Counted from the first letter of the stretch, positions 37,807 to 48,201 are shown. The stretch is 64,000 nucleotides of DNA from Phycisphaerales bacterium (GCA_029260515.1 JAJDDC010000014.1:1-64000); one strand, 5' to 3'. Numbers and translations are program-made. The notes: a model not told the origin generated them from the letters alone.

Positions 37807-39174
37807 ATGTCGAATCTGTCACGACGCAGGACCTGTGCGGGCGTGCTGTGCGCGCTCGCGGGCGCCGCGGCCCACGCGAATGCGGGCGGGCCGACGCTCT
37901 CCAACACGCTGGGCGACCCGGGCATGTCGGGCTCGTACGTCGCCGCGTTCCATTACTATGACGACGGCACGGGCGAATCGCTCTACGCCACGGGCAGTTT
38001 CGCCGGCGCCGGGGGGACGGCGGGCACGCAGAACCTCGCCCGATGGGACGGGAGCGCCTGGCAGAGCGTCGGCGGCGGCCTCATCGACCAGTACTCCAAC
38101 ACGCTCACCAGCTTCCAGGGCGACCTGATCGCCGGCGGGTACTTCAACAGCGCCGGCGGCGTCGCGGGCACCGAGAAGCTTGCCCGCTGGGACGGCACGC
38201 AGTGGCACTCCATGGGCGCCGAGTCGGCGATCTTCCTCAACTCTGTCTGGGACCTGGCCGTCTGGGACGACGGGTCCACGGGCGAGCAGCTCTACATCGC
38301 GGGCAACTACATGAACCTGGGGAACGTCGTCGGCCTCAACCACATCGCCAAGTGGGACGGGACGACCTACACCGAGGTCGGCGGGACTATCGGAGGCGCG
38401 GTGCCCCTGATCGTGCTCGACATCCTCGTCGCCGACCTGGGCGACGGCGAAAGGCTCTATGCCGGCGGCCGCTTCCTCACGATCGACGGCGTGCCCGCCA
38501 ACAACATCGCCGTCTGGGACGGCGCGAGCTGGTCTGCCCTCGGCACCGGCGTCACGCCCTCGGGCGGCTTCGCGCAGGTCATCCACATGACCACATGGGA
38601 CGACGGGAACGGCACTGCCTTGTACGTCGGCGGTTCGTTCGCCAACGCCGGCGGCAGCCCGGCGACGCGCGTCGCCAAGTGGGACGGCGCGGGCTGGTCG
38701 GCGATGGGCGCCGGCCTCGATTCCACCGTCCAGGAACTCGTCGTCTACGACAACGGCACGGGCGAGGCCCTGTACGCCCTCGGCGAGTTCGCCCACCCCG
38801 ATGTGGATGTCTTCGTGCTCGCCAAGAAGTGGAACGGGACCTGCTGGGAGGACTACCTGACCTCCAACGACGGCGCCTTCGGCGGCATCGTCTACGACGC
38901 GGGCGAGGGCCTCGCGATGCACATCGGGGGCAGCTTCGCCGACGTTGACGGCGTCTCGTCCGACCGGGTCGTCTCAGTCTTGGGCAAGGCGGGCGGGTGC
39001 AACGATGCGGACATCGCCCTGCCGTTCGGGCAACTCGATTTCTCCGACGTGACGGCGTTCCTCGTCGCGTTCGGGAACATGGAGCCCGCGGCGGACATCG
39101 CCGATCCCCTGTGCCAGTTCGACTTCTCCGACGTGGTCGCCTTTCTGACCGCGTTCGGCATGGGGTGTCCCTGA
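37807..39174 (+). CDS. Secreted WDG-repeat propeller-like protein with GC-type dockerin
   Basis: ATG 37807 follows a GAGAGGG tract. A signal peptide (CAGVLCALAGAAAHANAGG) precedes about six repeats of 50-60 residues built on LARWDGSAWQSVGGGL, KWDGTTYTEVGGTI, VWDGASWSALGTGV and KWDGAGWSAMGAGL, alternating with GEQLYIAGNY or TALYVGGSFANAGG strands. This WDG/GG pattern resembles Kelch- or Rax2-like surface propellers. The dockerin is complete (GQLDFSDVTAFLVAF, CQFDFSDVVAFLTAFGMGCP), with an unusual Cys replacing Gly before the second repeat. Function unknown; probably surface exposed. Confidence 0.85.
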   Translation: MSNLSRRRTCAGVLCALAGAAAHANAGGPTLSNTLGDPGMSGSYVAAFHYYDDGTGESLYATGSFAGAGGTAGTQNLARWDGSAWQSVGGGLIDQYSNTLTSFQGDLIAGGYFNSAGGVAGTEKLARWDGTQWHSMGAESAIFLNSVWDLAVWDDGSTGEQLYIAGNYMNLGNVVGLNHIAKWDGTTYTEVGGTIGGAVPLIVLDILVADLGDGERLYAGGRFLTIDGVPANNIAVWDGASWSALGTGVTPSGGFAQVIHMTTWDDGNGTALYVGGSFANAGGSPATRVAKWDGAGWSAMGAGLDSTVQELVVYDNGTGEALYALGEFAHPDVDVFVLAKKWNGTCWEDYLTSNDGAFGGIVYDAGEGLAMHIGGSFADVDGVSSDRVVSVLGKAGGCNDADIALPFGQLDFSDVTAFLVAFGNMEPAADIADPLCQFDFSDVVAFLTAFGMGCP

Positions 39175-39321
39175 GGCGCCCGCCCTCAAGAACTCCCTTG
39201 GCCCGCGAGAAGGTGCGGGGTAGGCTCGTCCTCGGCGCCCGATAAGCAGGGCGGGGGACAATCTGCCCGGGGTGAGGCGTACGTTCGCCGCCGCCGGGGC
39301 GAGTGACCGGGGGAGATCACG

Positions 39322-42288
39322 ATGAAGGCTTCTGGGTTGATCGCGCTGGCGTGCGTGTGTGGCTGTGTCGGGATGTCGGCGGCGCAGGACTGCATGCCGG
39401 AGATCATCGGGTCTGTGGACACGCCGGGCTACGCCCGGGCGGCGGTCAAAGCGGGGGACTACCTCTACGTCGCGGACCAGGGCGCCGGGCTGCGCGTTAT
39501 CGATGTGAGCGTGCCGGACATGCCCGTCGAGATCGCCTCGGTCGATACACCGGGGACGGCGTGGGACGTCGCGGTCGTTGGGAACCTCGCGTACATCGCC
39601 GACAGGACCACGGGCCTGCTCGTCGTGGACGTAGCAAACCCGGCCGCGCCCGTGTCCGTGGGCGTCGTGGACACGCCGGGCGAGGCGATGGGTGTCGCGG
39701 TGGTCGGTACGACGGCGTACATCGCGGACCGTCAGTGCGGGCTGCACGTGATCGACGTGAGCACGCCGGGCAATCCGGTGATCGTCGGTTCGGTCGTCCT
39801 GCCCGACCACGCGCTGCGTGTTGTCGCGGACGGGACGGACGTGTACGTCGCGACGCAGAACGCGGGGCTGGTGGTCGTTGACGCCGCGGACCCGTCTGAT
39901 CCGCGGATCGCGGCCGTACGCGGGACGACCGGTCGTGCGGTCGATGTCGCGTTGGACGGCGATGACGTATACATCGCCGACGACAGCGGCTCGTTCATCG
40001 TGTACGACGTGGCCGACCCGTCGAACCCCGTGATGCACGGCGCCGAGGCGACCGACGCCCCGCCCAGGGGTATCCGCGTCCGCGACGGTCGCGCCTACGT
40101 CGCCGAGGCCGAGTCTGACATCGCGGGTCTCGTCGTCTACGACGTAGACGACCCCACCAACCCGGTGCGCCTGGGCGCCGTGGTCACGCCGGGCATGGGC
40201 CTGGGCGTGGCGCTCAACGGTTCGAGGGTGTTCGTCTGCGACGGCTCCGCGGGCGTGCAGGTCGTGGACATCTACACATGCCTGCCCGACCAGGGATGCA
40301 TGCCCGAGTTGCTCGGCTCCATCATCACACCGGTGGACGCCGCGGCGGTCGATGTCGTGGGCTCGTTTGCCTACGTCGGCGTGCAGGGGGTCAACTTCCA
40401 CGTCATCGACATCTCCGATCCGGCGAATCCAGCGATCCTGGGCTCCACCGTTCTCGCCAGCGCCACCGAGGCCGTCGCGGTCTCCGGGTCGGTTGCGTAC
40501 GTCGCCGTGGGAGACGCCGGGCTCCAGACCGTCAACGTCAGCGATCCATCCAACCCTGTCGTCCTCGGCGTCCTGGACACGCCGGACTTTGCGTTCCAAC
40601 TCGCCGTCGTCGGGTCGACCGCGTACATCGCCGACGTTGCTAGCGGCCTCCAGATCGTCGACGTGAGCGACCCGAGCAACCCCACGGTCTCCTCATCCAT
40701 CAACCCCAGCTCGGATGTATTCGGTGTCGCGGTTTCCGGGGCGACCGCCTACCTCGCCACGGGCGATGGACTGTCCATCGTCGACGTGAGCGATCCGCTG
40801 AACCCGTCCGTCCTCGGCTCGGTCCTCGCGACAGACTTCACGTTCGATGTCGCCGTCTCCGGGTCGATCGCCTACGTCACCGACGACGACAACGGGCTCC
40901 TCGTGGTCGACGTCAGCGATCCGATGAACCCCGTGATCCTCGGGGCAGAGGTCACGACATCGGACGCCATCCGTGTCGCCGTCTCCGGTGCCGTGGCGTA
41001 CGTCACGGCCGACCAATTTCTGGACATCATCGACGTCTCAGACCCCGCGAACCCGACGATTGTCGGCACGTTCACCGTCGAGGACTTCACCGTGGATCTG
41101 GCGATCGCGGGCCCGATCGCGTACCTGACCGACGACGACTTCGGCCTAAAGATCATCGACGTCTCGTCCTGCTGGGGCGGGCTGTGCGAGAGCGTGGACC
41201 CGATGATCGTCGGGGCGCAGCCGGTGTTCGGGCTGCCGGTGGCTGTGGATGTCTCCGGGACGCTCGTGTGCACGGTCGGCCAGAGCCCCTCCATCGGGAT
41301 GGGCGCCGCGCAGCTGTTCGACGTATCCAACCCCATGGCGCCGTTCAGCCTGGATGTGTTCAACCTGTCCAACACCGCGTGGGACGTCGAAATCTCCGGC
41401 GAGAATGCGTTCGTCGCCAGTGGGAACGGCGGCCTGATCATCGCCGACATCAGCGGGGGGTTCTTCAACACTCTGGGCACGCTGCCCGGCACGGGCAACG
41501 CCCGGGGCGTTGCGGTGTCGGGGTCGATGGCCTACGTCGCGACCTCGGCCAACGGGCTGCGGTTCATCGATGTGAGCGACCCGAACGCGCCGATGTCGCT
41601 CGGCGGCAGCCTCGCGCCCACGGACACGTACGACGCGGACGTCGTGGGCTCGCTGGCGTACGTCGCGGACGGCGCCGTCGGGATCAAGATCATCGATGTG
41701 AGCGACACGGCGATGCCGACGACGCTCGCCTCGATGGACACGCCGGGGATCGCGCTGGATATCAAGGTCTCGGGCACAACGGCGTACGTGGCCGACTTCG
41801 ACGCCGGCCTGCACATCGTGGACGTGAGCGACCCGACGAGCCCGGCGATCATCAGCACGCTCGACACGCCCGGGGCGGCGTACGAGATCCGTGTCTCGGG
41901 CCCGTTCGTGTACGTCGCCGACGAGGGCGGCGGGCTCCAGGTCGTCGACGCGAGAAACCCGGCTAGCCCGAGGCTGCTTGGTGGTGTGGTGGGCGACATG
42001 GCGCTGGCCAGGGGGGTCGCGCTCTCGGGCGCCGTCGCGTACGTCGTGGATCCCACGCCCTCGCTGGATCTGAAGGTGATCGATGTCTCGTGCATGGGCA
42101 TGACGCTCGACACGTGCGGGCCCGCGGACTGCGCGCTGCCCTACGGCGTGATCGACTACTCCGACGTGTACGCCTTCCTGGTCGCGTTCTCGTCGGGCGA
42201 TCCGATGGCGGACCTGTCGGCGCCGATCGGGGTGTTCGATTACCTGGACGTCTTCGAGTTCCTCGCGGCCCTCGGCGGCTGCCCGTAA
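39322..42288 (+). CDS. Giant LVIVD-repeat protein: three predicted seven-bladed propellers plus GC-type dockerin
   Basis: The 988-residue protein has a signal peptide (GLIALACVCGCVGMSAAQ) and 21 LVIVD repeats in three blocks of seven. Boundaries are IYTCLPDQGCMPE (about nt 40273-40305), SSCWGGLCESVDP (about 41167-41200) and VSCMGMTLDTCGP (about 42088-42121). The third block opens with a longer first blade (GQSPSIGMGAAQLFDV). The dockerin is shortened at the end: EFLAALGGCP instead of FGxGCP. It is more distant from the other two LVIVD genes than they are from each other. ATG 39322 has GGGGGAGA eight bases upstream. Confidence 0.87.
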   Translation: MKASGLIALACVCGCVGMSAAQDCMPEIIGSVDTPGYARAAVKAGDYLYVADQGAGLRVIDVSVPDMPVEIASVDTPGTAWDVAVVGNLAYIADRTTGLLVVDVANPAAPVSVGVVDTPGEAMGVAVVGTTAYIADRQCGLHVIDVSTPGNPVIVGSVVLPDHALRVVADGTDVYVATQNAGLVVVDAADPSDPRIAAVRGTTGRAVDVALDGDDVYIADDSGSFIVYDVADPSNPVMHGAEATDAPPRGIRVRDGRAYVAEAESDIAGLVVYDVDDPTNPVRLGAVVTPGMGLGVALNGSRVFVCDGSAGVQVVDIYTCLPDQGCMPELLGSIITPVDAAAVDVVGSFAYVGVQGVNFHVIDISDPANPAILGSTVLASATEAVAVSGSVAYVAVGDAGLQTVNVSDPSNPVVLGVLDTPDFAFQLAVVGSTAYIADVASGLQIVDVSDPSNPTVSSSINPSSDVFGVAVSGATAYLATGDGLSIVDVSDPLNPSVLGSVLATDFTFDVAVSGSIAYVTDDDNGLLVVDVSDPMNPVILGAEVTTSDAIRVAVSGAVAYVTADQFLDIIDVSDPANPTIVGTFTVEDFTVDLAIAGPIAYLTDDDFGLKIIDVSSCWGGLCESVDPMIVGAQPVFGLPVAVDVSGTLVCTVGQSPSIGMGAAQLFDVSNPMAPFSLDVFNLSNTAWDVEISGENAFVASGNGGLIIADISGGFFNTLGTLPGTGNARGVAVSGSMAYVATSANGLRFIDVSDPNAPMSLGGSLAPTDTYDADVVGSLAYVADGAVGIKIIDVSDTAMPTTLASMDTPGIALDIKVSGTTAYVADFDAGLHIVDVSDPTSPAIISTLDTPGAAYEIRVSGPFVYVADEGGGLQVVDARNPASPRLLGGVVGDMALARGVALSGAVAYVVDPTPSLDLKVIDVSCMGMTLDTCGPADCALPYGVIDYSDVYAFLVAFSSGDPMADLSAPIGVFDYLDVFEFLAALGGCP

Positions 42289-42309
42289 CGCGGGCGTTTT
42301 CGGATCTTG

Positions 42310-42343
42310 TCCCCGGAGCCTTGCCGGCCCCGGGGGCCTTCTT
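42310..42343 (+). terminator. Possible terminator after the third LVIVD gene
   Basis: CCCCGGAGCC (42311-42320) can pair with GGCCCCGGGG (42326-42335) with one mismatch, followed by CCTTCTT. The T-run is poor, so efficiency is doubtful. Confidence 0.4.
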
Positions 42344-42420
42344 GCGAGCAGGGGATTGATCCGCGGGGGGCGGTATGGTGTCATCGTGCCGGCGGGGGGC
42401 GCCAACGGGAGGGGATCGTC

Positions 42421-44832
42421 ATGCGCGGATCGAGGCTCGCCGTTCTGATGCTGGTCGCCGCCGCGTGCGCGCTGCCGTCGTGCAACACCTACACGCTCTC
42501 GAACTTCCAGGCGAGGCTGGACGACGACTTCTCCGGCGGATGCCTGGTGGAGAAGGGGTCGAGTGTCTACCTGCTGGGCCTGCGCCCGACCGCCGGGCCC
42601 AAAAACGTCCACGTGAGGCTCCACGACACCGACAACAGCCCGGATGACTTCTTTCTCACGACGCACAGCGTGCCCGGAGTCCCGATCAGGATCGCCAAGT
42701 GCTTCAACGAGCACGGGCAACTCCACAAGCTCGCCGTCGTCACCTCCGACGGCATGATCCACGTCGTCGAGCACCCGGGGGGAGTCGTGACGACGCTCGG
42801 CGACAGCGGCATGTTCGCCGTCGCTGGTGTCGAGTTCGCCGCGGGATCGGCGGAGGGTCGCAAGAACGTCGTCGTGTACGGCGAGGGGGGCGGTCCGTTC
42901 TCGGCGGTCAAGATCTTCCGCGACGAGGGCGACGGGACGTACACCATCGCCGGCTTCCCCCCGGGCCTCGCCTCGGTCACCTCGCTCGCGCTGCTCGACG
43001 CCGACGGCGACGATGACGAGGACCTCGCGCTCGGCTTGGGCGCGGGGGTGAACAACCTGCGCACGTACTACTACGACGGGGTGGACACCTACAGCGTTGG
43101 ACCCTCGTACAGCGTCCCCGGCACGATCGGCGCGATGGGCTCCGAGGACCTCGACGCCGACGGCGACCGCGACCTCGTCGTCGCCAGCGAGGAACTCCCC
43201 AACCCCGCGGCGGCGAGCGTCTTCACCAACAACGCCGACGGCACGCTCACGCTGTCCGATTCCGAACCCGTCGGCAGGGGCCCGACCCTGATCGCCTTCG
43301 GCGACGTGAACCGCGACGGCGAGCCCGACGCCGGCGTCGTCGGCGGCGTGAGCGACACCGTCACCATCCTCTTCGGCTCAACCGGCGTGTCGTTCGACGG
43401 CTCCTCGACGCACGTCCTGCCCGACGGCGTCGCCGACATCGCCTTCTCGGATATCGGTCCCGGCGTCTACAAGTACGTGGACCTGGCCATCTTCAGCACG
43501 TTCGAGAACGTCGGCGTGCTCATCCTCGGCGACGGCGAGGACCTGCTCTCCGAGCAGCTCGCCCGCCTGATCCAGTCGAACGGGACCGTGGACTTCGAGA
43601 TCGCAGACCTCGACGACCCGCCCGACGGCGTCCCCGAGGTCGCCGCCCTCGCGATCCCATCCAACACCGGCTCGCTGCCATACGACCTGTACACCCTCCG
43701 CTGGGACACGATCGGCGACACGTTCGAGCCCGCCGGCACGCCCTTGTCGGTCAACGTGGTCGGGCGCCTGGCGCAAGGCGACCTCGACGGCGTCAACGGG
43801 ATCGACCTGGCGGCGGCGAGCCCCGCCGGCGGCGTCGAGGTCATGCTCAACGACGGCGCCGGGAACTTCTCGCCCACGACCAAGACCATCGACACAGGCT
43901 TCTTCACGCCCATCGGCATCGCATTCACCACGATCGACGACAACCTGAGCCTGGACGCGGCCGTCGGCTACGGCGGCAACCTGGGCACGTGGTTCAACAA
44001 CGGCGACGGCACGTTCACCCCCGGCCCGACGATGGCCGTGCCCGCGACCACGATGGCGGCGGGGTACGACGCGGACCAGACCCTGCGCGTCGCCCTCGTG
44101 CACACCGCGCTCACCATCATCAACCTCTACGCCTTCCTGCCCGACGGCACGCCCACGCTGACCGACATGGTCGACATCGCACCGATCGAGGACGTCTCCC
44201 GCATCGCCTCGGGCGACTGGGACGGCGACGGCGACGACGACTTCGTCGCGATCTCCAACGACGACCCCGCCCGCCCGGTCTACATCGTCGTCCTCGAGAA
44301 TACCGGCGCCGGCCAGTTCTCCGCGAGCACGCTCTTCACAGGCCAGCGCGCCGACGGCTGGAACATCATCGAGGCCACCATCACCGACCTCGAGGGCGAC
44401 GGACCGGGCGAGATTGTCTTCGTCAACAACGGGTTCGCCCCCCGGGACCAGTTCCTCGGCGTCATCAGCCAGAGCCGGGCACGCGGCGCGAAGCAGATCG
44501 AGCCGCTCGAGCACTACCTCGCCGGCGAGCCCTCGGGCGGCGTCGCGTTCGCAGACCTCTCGGGCGACGGGCGCCCCTGGGCCGTGACCGGCAAGAGCGG
44601 GCTGCTCGCCGGCGTCTCGGCCCTGCCGACCCGCATCGCGACCGAGCCCGGCGGGTGCAACGACGCGGACCTGGACGTGCCCTTCGGCGAGCTGGACTTC
44701 TCGGATGTGCTCGCCTTCCTGACGGCGTTCGGCTCGATGGACCCGGCCGCCGACCTGGACGTGCCCTTCGGCGTCTTTGATTTCTCCGACGTGCTCGTCT
44801 TCCTCACCGCCTTCGGCGAGGGCTGCCCCTGA
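42421..44832 (+). CDS. Putative lipoprotein with VCBS-like repeats and GC-type dockerin
   Basis: ATG 42421 follows GGGAGGGG. The N-terminus RLAVLMLVAAACALPSC has an atypical lipobox (Leu-Pro-Ser-Cys), so processing by signal peptidase II is possible but not certain. The 803-residue body is made of long FG-GAP/VCBS-type repeats with Asp-rich turns (DADGDDDEDLALGLG, DLDADGDRDLVVASE, DVNRDGEPDAGVVGG, DLDGVNGIDLAAAS, DWDGDGDDDFVAIS, DLEGDGPGEIVFVNN), enough for about two propellers. The dockerin has two well-kept repeats (GELDFSDVLAFLTAF and GVFDFSDVLVFLTAFGEGCP) after CNDADLDVPF. Confidence 0.83.
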   Translation: MRGSRLAVLMLVAAACALPSCNTYTLSNFQARLDDDFSGGCLVEKGSSVYLLGLRPTAGPKNVHVRLHDTDNSPDDFFLTTHSVPGVPIRIAKCFNEHGQLHKLAVVTSDGMIHVVEHPGGVVTTLGDSGMFAVAGVEFAAGSAEGRKNVVVYGEGGGPFSAVKIFRDEGDGTYTIAGFPPGLASVTSLALLDADGDDDEDLALGLGAGVNNLRTYYYDGVDTYSVGPSYSVPGTIGAMGSEDLDADGDRDLVVASEELPNPAAASVFTNNADGTLTLSDSEPVGRGPTLIAFGDVNRDGEPDAGVVGGVSDTVTILFGSTGVSFDGSSTHVLPDGVADIAFSDIGPGVYKYVDLAIFSTFENVGVLILGDGEDLLSEQLARLIQSNGTVDFEIADLDDPPDGVPEVAALAIPSNTGSLPYDLYTLRWDTIGDTFEPAGTPLSVNVVGRLAQGDLDGVNGIDLAAASPAGGVEVMLNDGAGNFSPTTKTIDTGFFTPIGIAFTTIDDNLSLDAAVGYGGNLGTWFNNGDGTFTPGPTMAVPATTMAAGYDADQTLRVALVHTALTIINLYAFLPDGTPTLTDMVDIAPIEDVSRIASGDWDGDGDDDFVAISNDDPARPVYIVVLENTGAGQFSASTLFTGQRADGWNIIEATITDLEGDGPGEIVFVNNGFAPRDQFLGVISQSRARGAKQIEPLEHYLAGEPSGGVAFADLSGDGRPWAVTGKSGLLAGVSALPTRIATEPGGCNDADLDVPFGELDFSDVLAFLTAFGSMDPAADLDVPFGVFDFSDVLVFLTAFGEGCP

Positions 44833-44955
44833 GCCCGGCGGCCGGTCAGAAGTTTGCGCGTGATCCTTGCGGCGCCGTCGCCCGTGGCCCTACATTCGCC
44901 GGTTCGAGGCGTCCCCGAGGGTGATCGCCGCGTATCTGACCCCCGGAGGCCCGGC

Positions 44956-47900
44956 ATGACAAAGCGGATCTGTGCGATCGTCCTGGCGTGTGCGGCCACC
45001 GTTGTGCACGCCGAGACGCCCCCGCCCTCGGGCGACGCGGGGTACGACGACGCGGGCCTCGTCTACTTCCGCGATGACGAGGTCACCCAGATCACGGTCA
45101 CGATGGACCAGCTCGACCTGGAGGCGATGCTCGCCGACCCGTTCAGCAACGTGTACCGCCCGTGCAGCGTGCACATCGTCAACTCGCAGGTCGATGAGAC
45201 GGTGCTCGACGTGGCGATCCGCCCCCGCGGGAACACGGCCCGCGGCGCGACCAAGAAATCGTGGAAGCTCAAGTTCAACGAGTACGTCCCCGGGCGCGAA
45301 GTGCACGGCCTCGAGAAGCTGAACATCAACGGGCACCAGAACGATCCCTCGGTCGTCCGTGGCAAGCTCGCGTGGGACGTCTACAACGCCTTCGGCGTGC
45401 CCAGCCCCCGGGCCTCGATGGTCCGTCTCATCATCAACGACGGCTCGCTCGTGGACGACGTGTACGCCAACGTCGAGCAGATCGACGACGAGTTCCTCGC
45501 CGCCTGGTTCGGTGACGACACGGGCAACCTGTACCAGTGCGCGTACAAGGGCGAGCGGGCGGACCTGCGGTTTGTTCCCCCCGGCGACGCCGCGGCGTAC
45601 GCCAACCTGGGCACACCCACCTACGAGCTCGAGAACGACTCGGGCATGCTCCAGCACGCGGACCTGGCCGACTTCATCGCGTTCATCGAGAACGCGGACG
45701 ACGCGACGTTCGCGGCGCAGATCGTGGACCGATTCAGCGTGGACAACTTCCTCCGTTCGATGGCGGTGGACGCCGCCAACGGGCACTGGGACAACTGCTG
45801 GTACGGCGCCAACAACTTCTTCCTGTACGTCAACCCCGATTCGGGCGTGATCGAGTACATCCCCTACGACCTCGACAACTCCTACGGCATCGACTTCTTC
45901 TCCACCGACTGGGCCGCCCGCCCGCCCGAAACCTTCGGCGACGGGGGCTTCGGCTGGGACTTCTCCAGCCCGTTCGGCGGGGGCGCCGAGCCGCCCCTGG
46001 TGCGCCGGATCTTCGAGATCGACGCCTACCGCGATCAGTATTTCCGGTACATCCGCGAGCTGGTCGGCGCGGTCGGCTCGCCCGGCGAACCCACGCCAAC
46101 CGTGTACACCGACACCGACGGCGACGTCTTTCTTTCCCTGTCCGACCCGCACTTCGACATCATGAGTGTCGCGCTCGCCAACGACACGGACGCCCTGCTC
46201 GCGAGCGTCCAGGTCGCGGGCCCGATCGACGTGGGCGGCGCGACCGACCAGTGCCGTGTGATGTTCTTCTTCGACACCAAGCCGGGTGGCTCGACCTCTA
46301 ACCCCTGGAACCGAGAGATTGTCACCGGCACGTCCTCCGACTACTTCCTCGGCTCGTGGACCGACAACGGCGGTGGCTTCCTCCTCTACGAATGGTTCGG
46401 GGGGAACTGGGAACTCATCCACGCCAGCTTCGACCAGCCCGGCGGGATCGACCAGGACCTGAGCGACAAGACCCTCGGTCTCGTCCGCTACACCGTCCCC
46501 CTCGTGCGCCTCGGGCTCGACGACGACGACGCCTTCGACATCGACGTCGTCACGACCAACGACCGGGGCCAGCCATTCGAGCCCGGCCTCGACCACCTGT
46601 CCAACCCCGCCCAGGCAACGCCCGACTACGACACCGCCTCGATCGCGGGCGCATACCTCACGCACACGCTCACGCCCTTCGACCCGGGCGCGGGCATGCA
46701 TATCGACGGGCCGTTCACGCTCCCGCCCCGCGAGGCGCATATCGATGCGCTGCAGACCCTCCTCGCCCCGTACGCCTTCCTGGGCTCGTACTCGGGCGGC
46801 GCCGCCGACTGGGGATTCGACCACCAGGACTTCCTCGACTCGTACACCCTGCCCTCGTCGTACTCGGGCGGCAGCCCGTGGGCCTGGGGCGTCAAGCCGT
46901 ACATCGAGGCCAGGACCGAGTACCTCCGCAACAACACCCCTGAGCCCGCGCCCCTACCCCCGGTCTTCGTCAACGAGGTGATCGCGTCCAACGACTCGAT
47001 CATCCAAGACGAGGCCGGCCAGTTCGAAGATTTCATCGAGCTGTACAACGCTGGCGATGCGCCGGTAGACCTCTCGGGTATGTGGCTCTCCGACGATCCG
47101 GGTGTGCCCCGCAAGTGGCAGATCCCGGGCGGGACGGTAATCGGCGCCGGCGGCTTCCTGCTTATCTGGGCCGACAACGACCCGGGCGACGGCCCGCTGC
47201 ACGCGACCTTCGGGCTCGGCGGTGGGGGGGAAACCGTCTCCCTCTCGCACACCGACGACGAGGGCGCAGTTCTGATCGACAGCCTGACATACCCGGGCCT
47301 GCTCCCGGACCAGTCGTACGGCCGCTTCCCTGATGGCTCGGAATTGCTCGAGGTCTTCTGCGCCGTGACCCCAGCCGCCCCCAACGATCCGGACGACGCC
47401 TGCTTCACAGAGCCAGACCCGACGCCCCGAGTATTCATTAACGAATGGCTCGCGAGCAACGACGGCGCCGCCCTCGACGACTTCGGCGACGACGACGACT
47501 TCTTCGAGCTCTACAACGACGAGGACTTCGTGGTTGACCTGGGCGGGCGGTATGTCACCGACGATCTGGGCAACCGCACCAAGTGGGAGATCCCCGCGGG
47601 CGTGAGCATCGCGCCCAAGGGTTACCTCGTGCTCTGGGCCGACAACGAGCCCGAACAGGGCGACCCGCACGTCGGCTTCGCGCTCTCGGCCGGGGGCGAG
47701 GCGGTCGGCCTATTCGACCGCGCGTCCAACCAGCTCGCGCAGATCGACGCCGTCACCTTCGGCGCACAGACCGCGGACATCTCCGAAGGACGCACGCCCG
47801 ACGGCGCGGAGTGCCTGGGTTTCTTCGCGCCCACGCCCGGCGCCGCCAACCCCGCGGGCCCCGCCGACCTCGCGCCCCCGCTCGGCTCGCTCGATTTCTC

Positions 47901-48030
47901 CGACATCCTCGCCTTCCTGACCGCGTTCGGGGGGATGAGCCCTGAGGCCGACCTCGCCGAGCCGTTCGGCGTCTTTGACTTCTCCGACGTGATCGCGTTC
48001 CTGTCCGCGTTCGGCGAGGGCTGCCCATAA
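44956..48030 (+). CDS. Secreted CotH-kinase protein with two lamin-tail domains and GC-type dockerin
   Basis: ATG 44956 lies six bases after GGAGG. Signal peptide ICAIVLACAATVVHAE. Residues 35-450 match CotH, a kinase fold found in spore coats and secreted proteins: IRPRGNTARGATKKSWKLKF is the family's RGNxS-K-xYKLKF-type motif, ANVEQIDDEFLAAWFG and the metal-site-like IPYDLDNSYGIDF follow. A region of unknown fold (about 450-650) links to two lamin-tail (LTD) beta domains beginning FVNEVIASNDSII (about 670) and VFINEWLASNDGAA (about 825). The dockerin (residues 968-1024) lacks the Cys that normally precedes repeat 1. CotH homologues phosphorylate Ser in partner proteins; activity here is inferred only from the motifs. 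Confidence 0.88.
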   Translation: MTKRICAIVLACAATVVHAETPPPSGDAGYDDAGLVYFRDDEVTQITVTMDQLDLEAMLADPFSNVYRPCSVHIVNSQVDETVLDVAIRPRGNTARGATKKSWKLKFNEYVPGREVHGLEKLNINGHQNDPSVVRGKLAWDVYNAFGVPSPRASMVRLIINDGSLVDDVYANVEQIDDEFLAAWFGDDTGNLYQCAYKGERADLRFVPPGDAAAYANLGTPTYELENDSGMLQHADLADFIAFIENADDATFAAQIVDRFSVDNFLRSMAVDAANGHWDNCWYGANNFFLYVNPDSGVIEYIPYDLDNSYGIDFFSTDWAARPPETFGDGGFGWDFSSPFGGGAEPPLVRRIFEIDAYRDQYFRYIRELVGAVGSPGEPTPTVYTDTDGDVFLSLSDPHFDIMSVALANDTDALLASVQVAGPIDVGGATDQCRVMFFFDTKPGGSTSNPWNREIVTGTSSDYFLGSWTDNGGGFLLYEWFGGNWELIHASFDQPGGIDQDLSDKTLGLVRYTVPLVRLGLDDDDAFDIDVVTTNDRGQPFEPGLDHLSNPAQATPDYDTASIAGAYLTHTLTPFDPGAGMHIDGPFTLPPREAHIDALQTLLAPYAFLGSYSGGAADWGFDHQDFLDSYTLPSSYSGGSPWAWGVKPYIEARTEYLRNNTPEPAPLPPVFVNEVIASNDSIIQDEAGQFEDFIELYNAGDAPVDLSGMWLSDDPGVPRKWQIPGGTVIGAGGFLLIWADNDPGDGPLHATFGLGGGGETVSLSHTDDEGAVLIDSLTYPGLLPDQSYGRFPDGSELLEVFCAVTPAAPNDPDDACFTEPDPTPRVFINEWLASNDGAALDDFGDDDDFFELYNDEDFVVDLGGRYVTDDLGNRTKWEIPAGVSIAPKGYLVLWADNEPEQGDPHVGFALSAGGEAVGLFDRASNQLAQIDAVTFGAQTADISEGRTPDGAECLGFFAPTPGAANPAGPADLAPPLGSLDFSDILAFLTAFGGMSPEADLAEPFGVFDFSDVIAFLSAFGEGCP

Positions 48031-48201
48031 CACACCCGGACCCGGGACTGGGACATTGCGGGCGCCCAAACGCGCACCGGGGGCGCATAATGAGTGTCTG
48101 AAGGCTTGTGGTGGCCGTCACACCCTGAGAGAATCTGGTGGTCCACGCGCCCGCCCCCCTACCCAGGCGGCGCGATCCCTCGTGGTCGGGCGGAGAGAGC
48201 C

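Noticed and set aside
29122..42288. Regular repeats as a possible CRISPR array
   Set aside because: The periodicity is about 123-126 bases, in frame and coding; it reflects LVIVD protein repeats.
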